DNA of 9,818 bases from Alphaproteobacteria bacterium UBA7371 (GTDB taxonomy: Bacteria; Pseudomonadota; Alphaproteobacteria; UBA8317), in the NCBI GenBank assembly GCA_002469865.1, contig DKOD01000081.1, positions 1-9,818 on the forward strand. The letters run 5' to 3'. Under the pieces are notes generated by a model that was not told the origin of the DNA, did not search any database, and was given only the letters and a program-made list of their open reading frames with translations. Of this stretch, positions 1 through 6,349 are shown piece after piece (the first letter of the stretch is position 1; each line of letters starts with the position of its first letter). Both the position numbers and the translations under genes were made by a program.

Positions 1-111
1 CTTGAGCAAATGGGAAGCCAAGCACTGGTGGAGCTTATGGCTGTGACCGCAGCCTACAACATGGTCTCACGCTTTTTGGTGGCCACGGGCATCCATTCGG
101 AGCATCGATAA
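1..111 (+). CDS. C-terminal end of a carboxymuconolactone decarboxylase/AhpD-like protein (5' end outside window)
   Basis: Frame 1 is open from the left edge and ends at TAA 109-111, giving the last 36 residues of a protein. The visible part contains 'ALVELMAVTAAYNMVSRFL' followed by a short polar tail. This resembles the last helix of carboxymuconolactone decarboxylase/AhpD-type proteins, where 'LVELVALVGYYNMVSR'-like sequence is common. The catalytic CxxxH motif of that family, if present, would lie upstream and cannot be checked. The gene is separated from the next one by 79 bases and has no functional link to it that I can see, so it probably marks the chromosomal boundary of the downstream operon. 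The family call rests on about 20 residues. Confidence 0.6.
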   Translation, partial: LEQMGSQALVELMAVTAAYNMVSRFLVATGIHSEHR

Positions 112-114
112 ATA

Positions 115-134
115 CAAATTTATGCATAAATTTG
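115..134. promoter_or_regulatory. Perfect 20-bp AT-rich palindrome upstream of the operon, candidate operator
   Basis: The 20 bases CAAATTTATGCATAAATTTG equal their own reverse complement. Allowing one mismatched pair extends the symmetry to 112-137. It begins three bases after the stop codon of the upstream gene and ends 57 bases before the ATG at 191, inside the only sizeable spacer of the window. It has no spacer loop and a low GC content, which suits a binding site for a dimeric regulator better than a transcription terminator. No convincing -35/-10 pair could be assigned nearby; TTGCAT at 132-137 is the only weak -35 candidate and has no good -10 partner. Confidence 0.45.
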
Positions 135-180
135 CATCGCGGAATTCATTTTTGTGATAAGCGGATTGATAAGTATCTGT

Positions 181-184
181 GAGG
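181..184 (+). promoter_or_regulatory. Ribosome binding site deciding the start of the first operon gene
   Basis: GAGG lies six bases before ATG 191. It overlaps the alternative in-frame GTG at 179, which itself has no upstream purine-rich site. This favours ATG 191 as the true start. Confidence 0.6.
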
Positions 185-190
185 CGTGGA

Positions 191-1198
191 ATGATTAGTG
201 ATGAAAACACAACCGTGGATGTGGATGTCGATGCTTCTGACAATTCCAGTCAAGCGATCGGAGAGGGTATTACAGATGAGGGCAGCAATTACAGTATTCT
301 CGTAGAAACAAATTCACAGTCTAAATCGCACTTTCTGAGACTTGGCGACACAGAAAGTGATATTACAGCGGTCACCGGTGCAGCTTTTCCATCTGGTGCC
401 CATCCAGGTATTGTCATGCAATCAAACGAATACTTGAACAATATTGTGAATCAAAATTACAACCTTACCACCTATGACTATAAAAGCCAAATAAAGGGAA
501 AACGAAAAACATTTATTAATGGATCAGATACCCGCGAGGCATCTGGTAACATTACAAGAACAATCAAAAACAATGTTGCCACAACGTCAAAAAGTCGAAG
601 CGTGGTAGCAGATGAACATATTATTGACGTTGCAGGTGATTACTTTCAAAAAAGCGAAGATACATGCACTTTTTCGTATCAGAGCTTCTGGAGAAATTGT
701 GCCTCGTTTGATGGGAACACAAAACACTCCGTAGATTTTTTCCTTGGGAGTGTGACTTCCATAAGCAAAGGAACGGGAAGCAGCACTTCATTTGCGCTAA
801 ATTTTTCGATTAATTTGGGTTTTGCCGGCCCCGCCGGATTGGTTGATGTTGTTCGTGATCGTGACACAGCAATAAATATTAGTGGAGCAGCTAGCATCAT
901 GCAATATGGCGCAAATATATTTTTTCAAACTGATACTGAAAACAAGTATTATCTTGGTGCCGGTCTAAATAAGTTCGAATTTAAACTGGGACTTTTTTAC
1001 AAAAATGCAGACAAAAAAAAGGAAGACAAGTTAGTCTGCCAGGAATCCGCCAGTATTTCCATGATGTTATCATTGTTCAACAATGCGAAGTCTCAAGAGG
1101 TATTGCAAATGTGCGCGGCTGCAATTCATTCCTGTGCGAAAGATGATACCCGCGCAGAGACACGCAATACTGGGTCTGTTGTGGAAGTTCAAACATGA
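191..1198 (+). CDS. Unrecognised beta-rich protein with gp5/VgrG-like short repeats (paralogue A of three)
   Basis: 335 residues, family not recognised. No signal peptide or membrane segment is visible, so the protein is cytoplasmic or exported by a non-Sec route. Order of parts: an acidic, Asp/Ser-rich tail (1-33); a strand 'YSILV' (34-38) followed by 'LRLGD' (49-53); a repetitive segment (about 108-155) with 'SGNITRTI' and 'DVAGDYF' units resembling the short beta repeats of gp5/VgrG shafts; a beta-rich domain with 'KYYLGAG' (252-258); then a Lys-rich stretch and a probable helix. The YSIxV, RLGD and YLGAG motifs recur in the next gene and partly in the third, so the three look like paralogues. 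The stop codon overlaps the next start (ATGA). Its base composition is clearly AT-richer than that of the genes after 3000. Being upstream of a PAAR-like/DUF2169 module it may be a spike component or an injected cargo; no toxin motif is visible. Start chosen at ATG 191 because of GAGG at 181-184. Confidence 0.85.
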   Translation: MISDENTTVDVDVDASDNSSQAIGEGITDEGSNYSILVETNSQSKSHFLRLGDTESDITAVTGAAFPSGAHPGIVMQSNEYLNNIVNQNYNLTTYDYKSQIKGKRKTFINGSDTREASGNITRTIKNNVATTSKSRSVVADEHIIDVAGDYFQKSEDTCTFSYQSFWRNCASFDGNTKHSVDFFLGSVTSISKGTGSSTSFALNFSINLGFAGPAGLVDVVRDRDTAINISGAASIMQYGANIFFQTDTENKYYLGAGLNKFEFKLGLFYKNADKKKEDKLVCQESASISMMLSLFNNAKSQEVLQMCAAAIHSCAKDDTRAETRNTGSVVEVQT

Positions 1199-2166
1199 TT
1201 TACTATTCGATTGCAGTGCCCAATTATGGTTACATACGCCTAGGAGATCCAACAACATCAGACCCAGCCGTTCCCTCACAGCCTGGACATAGTAATTGGG
1301 CCATCACCAGCGCGAGTTGGGTTTCTAATGAGGAGGGTATCTTTATAATTTCTTATGCTGACATGAATATCAATACCAATATTTCCGGCGGTGGAAGCTA
1401 TGTAACTTGCGAAGATCAGGTGATTTATGTGGGTGGTAGTTACAGCCGCTGCGCTCAATCAATCACTGAAGTAGTCTCAGGGGATGAGGAAGAACGCATA
1501 GGTGATAAAGATGATTACGACACAACATCCAAACACCATGAGACGGTTAATGGCAAAAGGACTGAGTCGAGCGAAAATGACTCCTACTCAGGCATAATCA
1601 TGCTTGAAAAGTCTCAAGGTAATATTTGTTACGGCATACCAAAAGACCAACCAGAAAAAGGAGATCCGGGGAAGGCAATAGAATCCGTCTTCACGCTTAC
1701 GTTTTATCAAAATTTCACCATGACAGAAAAGGCAACAGAGCTGTTACATCCAGCCTTAGATCCATTTAATACTGGAGGAAAAGATCCTGCAACCAACATG
1801 TCATTCACAATTGGAGGCACATTAAACATCAACCTTGCAAGTACTTTTAGTCAATTTCAAGGCTTAAGCGTAACTTTGAATTTTACGTCTACAGACTACC
1901 TCCACATCGGCGTTGCAAACAACGAGAGTAAGCTTTACTTAGGGGCTGGCCAAATTGAAATTATTGGCGGCAAAACGCAAAAAATAGTTTTGGGCAGTGA
2001 AACGAAGCTCAACCCCTTGTTGCAAAGCGAAAAAAATAAAAAGGAAAACGTAACTGCGGTGATGTTGGCGCTAGACGCCATGGAAAAACAAAATATACAA
2101 AACGCGTTGGAATTGGATGGCATCAAACTTCGTGTGCAAGGGAAACGTAGTGAGGATCTAGGATAA
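1195..2166 (+). CDS. Unrecognised beta-rich protein with gp5/VgrG-like short repeats (paralogue B of three)
   Basis: 323 residues, family not recognised, no signal peptide or membrane helix. It starts almost directly with the shared strand 'YSIAV' (4-8) and 'IRLGD' (14-18), lacking the acidic leader of paralogue A. A repetitive polar segment (about 65-140) includes 'VIYVGGSYSR', 'VVSGDEEERI' and 'HETVNGKRTESS', in the style of gp5/VgrG beta-prism repeats. A beta-rich domain follows, with 'LYLGAGQIEI' (247-256), nearly the same distance from the N-terminus as YLGAG in paralogue A. A Lys-rich stretch and a helical tail ('VMLALDAMEKQNIQ') end the protein. The start ATG 1195 overlaps the previous stop by four bases, with GGAAG at 1183-1187 as ribosome site, so translation is probably coupled. 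The next gene begins at the base after its stop codon. Role is inferred only from position; spike part or cargo of a contractile injection system are the leading options. Confidence 0.85.
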   Translation: MIYYSIAVPNYGYIRLGDPTTSDPAVPSQPGHSNWAITSASWVSNEEGIFIISYADMNINTNISGGGSYVTCEDQVIYVGGSYSRCAQSITEVVSGDEEERIGDKDDYDTTSKHHETVNGKRTESSENDSYSGIIMLEKSQGNICYGIPKDQPEKGDPGKAIESVFTLTFYQNFTMTEKATELLHPALDPFNTGGKDPATNMSFTIGGTLNINLASTFSQFQGLSVTLNFTSTDYLHIGVANNESKLYLGAGQIEIIGGKTQKIVLGSETKLNPLLQSEKNKKENVTAVMLALDAMEKQNIQNALELDGIKLRVQGKRSEDLG

Positions 2167-2994
2167 ATGTCCACGAGTTACTCCATTCATGTTCCCAACG
2201 CTTCAAAAGAAGCTTCCTTATTGATTAATGCAAATAGTATTTCGTCGACCACAACAGGTGATTTTGTGCTTATTATTAATCAAGATATCCGATATTCAGT
2301 GTCGAATAATATGATTTTGAAAACTGAACATTCTTGGGAAGAAACTGTTAAAAGTACAGATAGTGATGCAAGCATGTATGAAACCGCCAACAGTCGGAAC
2401 CATCAGGCATTAGATTATGAGCATGTTGTTGAAGGAGACGAAAACATCACGATCCATGATAATAATCGTTGTCAACACAGCCTTATGAACATAAACACGG
2501 GCAATTTGACGCGCGAATCCAAACATTTAAATCTCATTACGGATGTGTTGAACACAAATGTGGGTAATTCGCTGACAATTTCTGGCTCGACCACAAGCAC
2601 CCGTTTCCGTATTGGCTACGAAATTAACATCGCCATGAGTGCCAAAACGTCAATATCCATGCCGTTTAACCTCGCCATCACCATAAACAAAACTGGTTTC
2701 ACGTATCACGCGGGGCTCAAAAGTTCGGTATTTTCTGTTATGATAGAGTTAAAACGGTACAAGGTAAAAAATGATCAATTCAGTAAGCGAGAATTCTACA
2801 CTGGGAGTACTTTAGAGATTGCGTTGGGTTTCAGCAATGAGATTTACGACGTCATGCAAGAGACGAAAGCCCTAACTTTGGAATTAAACACAAAGAAAGA
2901 ACGATATGACCGTACTTTTAAATTCCTGTCTTCCATGGGTATTGATGTAGCTGGACAGTCCACGCAAAATACTAAATTTAATTCGAGGATATAA
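2167..2994 (+). CDS. Unrecognised beta-rich protein with gp5/VgrG-like short repeats (paralogue C of three)
   Basis: 275 residues, the shortest of the three tandem relatives; family not recognised. The N-terminus 'SYSIHVPN' matches 'YYSIAVPN' of the preceding protein. A polar repeat segment (about 45-125) contains 'VVEGDENITIHDN' (the EGDENITI part at 89-96), the clearest gp5/VgrG-shaft-like unit of the set. A Ser/Thr- and Ile-rich beta domain follows, with 'FTYHAG' (178-183) at the position equivalent to YLGAG, then a charged, probably helical tail. No signal peptide, membrane helix or recognisable catalytic motif. It abuts the previous gene with no intergenic base and ends two bases before the PAAR-like gene, so it sits exactly where a spike protein gene would be expected. 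AT-rich codon use matches the two genes before it and differs from those after. Similarity to its neighbours is by eye and modest overall. Confidence 0.83.
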   Translation: MSTSYSIHVPNASKEASLLINANSISSTTTGDFVLIINQDIRYSVSNNMILKTEHSWEETVKSTDSDASMYETANSRNHQALDYEHVVEGDENITIHDNNRCQHSLMNINTGNLTRESKHLNLITDVLNTNVGNSLTISGSTTSTRFRIGYEINIAMSAKTSISMPFNLAITINKTGFTYHAGLKSSVFSVMIELKRYKVKNDQFSKREFYTGSTLEIALGFSNEIYDVMQETKALTLELNTKKERYDRTFKFLSSMGIDVAGQSTQNTKFNSRI

Positions 2995-2996
2995 GT

Positions 2997-3332
2997 ATGG
3001 TGATAGCCGTAACAAATTGTATTCCTGGCGTTGCTGTTGGTCCGGATCCGACAATACCTCTGGCCCCGGTCAATACCTCCATGACCGTAACAGGGATTCC
3101 CACCCAGTACACCAACCTGACTTGGTGCTTTCCGCTTCATAATATCGGTACCATGGGTGCTGCGTCGGTGGGTGGCGCCTGTGGCATGTGGACAAAGACA
3201 ATGTCTTCCACCATGTTATCGGTGGGTTTCATGCCCGCCACCCGCTTTACCGATCTGCAATTGAGTGACTTTGGCGTATCGGTACAATCGCCCCACAGCC
3301 CCACCCAATTTGCCCTTTTGGTGTTGCGCTAG
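2997..3332 (+). CDS. DUF4150-type PAAR-like protein, candidate T6SS spike tip
   Basis: 111 residues. DUF4150 proteins are PAAR-like cones that are thought to cap the VgrG trimer of the type VI spike and carry or recruit effectors. Matching features seen here: 'GPDPTIPLAPVN' (15-26), equivalent to the usual PDxxPxPxPN segment; 'FPLHNIGTMGAASVGGACG' (45-63), equivalent to the MPxHNLGT...GV.SG region; 'VGFMPATRFTDL' (76-87), equivalent to the GGMPATRxTS segment; and 'SPTQFALLVLR' at the very end, equivalent to the PSQTKVLIL tail. Length is normal for a stand-alone domain, with no effector extension. Possible metal ligands are Cys8, Cys44, His48, Cys62 and His100, but no classical PAAR motif can be read. 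GAGG at 2985-2988 lies eight bases before ATG 2997. The gene separates the three unknown genes from the DUF2169 module and is GC-richer than them. Confidence 0.8.
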   Translation: MVIAVTNCIPGVAVGPDPTIPLAPVNTSMTVTGIPTQYTNLTWCFPLHNIGTMGAASVGGACGMWTKTMSSTMLSVGFMPATRFTDLQLSDFGVSVQSPHSPTQFALLVLR

Positions 3333-3340
3333 GGCGAAAC

Positions 3341-6300
3341 ATGCGGATTATTAAACCCTTCACCCTGCCAATAAGTTACCGGGCTTTTTCGTTGCGCGGC
3401 CAGCATTGCCTTGCGGTCACTGTCTTTCAATTTTTCGATGTTGATGACCCCAACCAGCTAATCCTTGAACAAGAAATGTGGGGATTTTTGGGCGAGCGCC
3501 TTCCGGGTGTGCCGGATCTTGGCATGCCCAAGGCCAAAGCTGAGCTTGTTTTGCTTGGTGAGGTTCAAGCACCCGCGGGTCAAATGGTCGAAAAATTAGA
3601 GGCCCGCGCCCAGATAGACAAAATCCATGCCGAGCTTAATGTTCTTGGTGACCATTATTGGCAAACTGGTCCCGATGGACGTTTGACCATGACCCGGCCA
3701 CAGTTTTTTGCCACCATGCCGCTGGGCTGGGAACATTCCTATGGTGGGCCAGGTTATGAGCATAACCCCCTTGGATGTGGCCATAAACCTGAGGCAAGCA
3801 TCAGGGCCGGCAAGCCTGCCAAATTGCCCAATATTCAATTGCTCGGGGATGAAATCACCGCGGCGAACCAATTGCCGCGCCATGCATTTTCTGGCCATCC
3901 TTATCCTGCGGAACTGCTCATACGTCAGCGCATGGCCGGCACCTATGACAAAAATTGGTTGAAGAAAAAGGCCCCCTTCCTACCAGAAGATATTGATTGG
4001 TTGTATTTTAACCGCATGCCTCCAATGATGCAGCAGGAAGGTTTTTTTGCCCCATCCACACCCTTTCGGCTGGTTCACTTTCATGCAGATGCGTCAAGCA
4101 TTGAAGCTGTCCTACCGCCTTTTGTTACCCGGATTTTCAGCGCCAAGGGCGAAGAAAACAAGCCAGGCCAAATCACAGAGACCAAAAGCGTGATTGATAC
4201 CGTCATGCTCGATGGCAGCGCCAAACGGGGCATTGCCATCCATCGAGGCATCATCAAGGTGGAGGATAGTGATGCGGCGGACATCGGCAATCTTCTGGTT
4301 GCCTTTGAACGTGTTGGGGATGAACCAAGACCCCAAGAACATTATGTCCAATTCATTAGCAAGAGGGCAGACCCGGAACATGGTTGGATGTATGTGCTGC
4401 AGGATTTTGATCTCTCACCCCTGCGCAGCGCCAATGCTGTGAGCGCTCAGGCCGACGCATTAGCAGAAGCCGATCTGGTCGAGCAAAAAAGAAAAACAGC
4501 AGGTGAAAACCTGATTATGGAACAAGTCAAAATGTCCGTGGGGGAGGAATTATCTTTTTTGTTGGACGAAACACCTGCTGAAGGCATTTCAGAAGATGCG
4601 CCAGCTATTAAAGACCCCCCAAAAATCACACCATATGACATTGAAAATTTTCATGTTGATCTTAAAGCAATGAACGATTGGGCCCGGGAAACGGAGGCTG
4701 CATTAGAGGCCAAAAAGAAAGAATTAATCGACAAGTATGGCGATGGGGTACCTACGCCTGAACCAATTCTCTCTGAACAACGAAGGGTGGAGAAGATTGT
4801 TGGAGAACCCCTCACCTTGAACGCAGAAAAGTCCGATTTGGAAAACAAGAAATTTGTGCTCGCCAAGGCACTTGGTCAATTGCACGGCAGTTACCTCGAC
4901 GAGCTCTCAAATGAAGGCAATGTGGAGTATGTGTTCGGGAAGCTGGAAAGTGTGTTGGCAGAATCCATAGAGGTTTATCACGAGAACAAAGATAAGTTTT
5001 CTCGGGCAAAAGATGGCACCCACAACGCAAATGATGAAATAGCCGAGAATAGTGGAGACAATATTTTTGATATTTTGGATGACATCAATCCGTCATCCGT
5101 TCCAGAAGATGTTCCCAACCAAAAAGAAGAGCTAAAAAAAGTATTGCCTGACGCATATGGCAAGCTTATCGACAAGGTCCAAGATAACGAAAAATCCAGT
5201 GTCAGCAAAACGCCTGAAGATGCTTTGGAGGAAATCTCCAAGGTTCGCTCGTTGGTAGGCGAGATGGAAGATATCACGCTCGAGGCCAAATCCGCCCTTC
5301 ATGATAGCTTGCTTCTTTCAGACCAAGCTTTTTTAATTGATCCACTTCCCAATGAAAATGTGCGCGCCTACCTTGGTGATGTCGTTGCTACTCACCATAA
5401 CCTAGGCTGGTCATTTCAGGGTCGCGACCTTACAGGCGCCAATTTGAAGGGTGCTGATTTACGCCATGCAGATTTTCGTGACTGCAATTTGCAACTGGCC
5501 GATCTTTCTGGTGCAGATCTCCGTCATGCAAAACTTACTCGTTGTGTGCTAATCGAGGCGAACCTTCAAGGCGCATTATTGGATGGCGCTGATCTCACAG
5601 AGGCAAATCTTTCCAAGGCCCAGCTGGATGACGCCCATGGCAAAGGCTGCCAACTGATTTCTTGCCATGCGATGGGCCTCGTGGCCCGTCGGGCAAAATT
5701 TCCTCAGGCCAACCTCCAGGGTGGTGTTTGGATGGAATGTGATCTGGAAGGCATGGATCTGCAGGCAGCTGTAATTAAAGATTTTGACTTGTTTAAAACA
5801 AGTATTAAAGGCATGAGGCTCAACGATGCGCACATTTCTGGACTATCCATTTTTGAAGGTGAGGCCTCGTGCCTTGACTTAACCAATGCCTACATCACCA
5901 AGTTTTCACCAACCAAAGTTACGCTGACCAATTGGATTGCAAATAATGCTATTTTTGAAAATTTTGCGCCATCCGGCTTTGATTTTTCGGGATTAATTGC
6001 CAAGGGTGCGAAATTTACCGGCAAGGGAAATTCTTTTCATGAATGCATCCTAATTGGCGCAGATTTTCGGGGCGCCATGATGGATGGTGTGGATTTATCA
6101 AAATCAAATGCCAGTCAGGCGAATTTTGCAGGGGCATCCCTTCGCGGTGCTTTTTTAAACAATGCCAACCTATCGGAATGTAATTTTGTTGGCGCCGACT
6201 TGCTGCGCGCTAATTTTCGCAAATCTGCCTTGGCTCGTGCAGACCTAGGGCGGGTTAATCTTTACCAGGCCAATTTGGATCAGGCGGTCTATCTGCATAC

Positions 6301-6349
6301 CAACATTGAAGGTGCCAACATCAAAAGAACCTTGTTGGAGGCAGATTAA
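3341..6349 (+). CDS. DUF2169 adaptor fused to a pentapeptide-repeat C-terminal domain
   Basis: 1002 residues. The N-terminal third is a clear DUF2169 domain: start 'MRIIKPFTLPISYRAF', then 'EQEMWGFLGE', 'DLGMPKAKAELVLLG', 'HSYGGPGYEHNPLGCG' (about 131-146) and 'GTYDKNWLKKKAPFLPEDID' (about 200-220), all family hallmarks. DUF2169 proteins sit beside vgrG/PAAR genes and at least some act as adaptors loading T6SS cargo onto the spike. A long charged linker (about 370-670), rich in Glu, Lys and Ala and probably helical or coiled-coil, joins it to pentapeptide repeats from about residue 689 to the end ('DLTGANLKGADLRHADF' style), which fold as a right-handed quadrilateral beta-helix. The repeats are degenerate in the middle (about 805-895) and regular again afterwards. 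It is cytoplasmic. Eight bases separate it from the PAAR-like gene, and its TAA shares one base with the next ATG. Confidence 0.93.
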   Translation: MRIIKPFTLPISYRAFSLRGQHCLAVTVFQFFDVDDPNQLILEQEMWGFLGERLPGVPDLGMPKAKAELVLLGEVQAPAGQMVEKLEARAQIDKIHAELNVLGDHYWQTGPDGRLTMTRPQFFATMPLGWEHSYGGPGYEHNPLGCGHKPEASIRAGKPAKLPNIQLLGDEITAANQLPRHAFSGHPYPAELLIRQRMAGTYDKNWLKKKAPFLPEDIDWLYFNRMPPMMQQEGFFAPSTPFRLVHFHADASSIEAVLPPFVTRIFSAKGEENKPGQITETKSVIDTVMLDGSAKRGIAIHRGIIKVEDSDAADIGNLLVAFERVGDEPRPQEHYVQFISKRADPEHGWMYVLQDFDLSPLRSANAVSAQADALAEADLVEQKRKTAGENLIMEQVKMSVGEELSFLLDETPAEGISEDAPAIKDPPKITPYDIENFHVDLKAMNDWARETEAALEAKKKELIDKYGDGVPTPEPILSEQRRVEKIVGEPLTLNAEKSDLENKKFVLAKALGQLHGSYLDELSNEGNVEYVFGKLESVLAESIEVYHENKDKFSRAKDGTHNANDEIAENSGDNIFDILDDINPSSVPEDVPNQKEELKKVLPDAYGKLIDKVQDNEKSSVSKTPEDALEEISKVRSLVGEMEDITLEAKSALHDSLLLSDQAFLIDPLPNENVRAYLGDVVATHHNLGWSFQGRDLTGANLKGADLRHADFRDCNLQLADLSGADLRHAKLTRCVLIEANLQGALLDGADLTEANLSKAQLDDAHGKGCQLISCHAMGLVARRAKFPQANLQGGVWMECDLEGMDLQAAVIKDFDLFKTSIKGMRLNDAHISGLSIFEGEASCLDLTNAYITKFSPTKVTLTNWIANNAIFENFAPSGFDFSGLIAKGAKFTGKGNSFHECILIGADFRGAMMDGVDLSKSNASQANFAGASLRGAFLNNANLSECNFVGADLLRANFRKSALARADLGRVNLYQANLDQAVYLHTNIEGANIKRTLLEAD

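Noticed and set aside
179..190. GTG start four codons before the chosen start of the first operon gene
   Set aside because: The only good ribosome site, GAGG at 181-184, overlaps it and is placed for ATG 191.
191..2994. Toxin (effector) domains in the three unknown proteins
   Set aside because: No nuclease, lipase, peptidase, ADP-ribosyltransferase or pore-forming motif could be read, and no immunity-like gene follows; cargo remains possible but unsupported.
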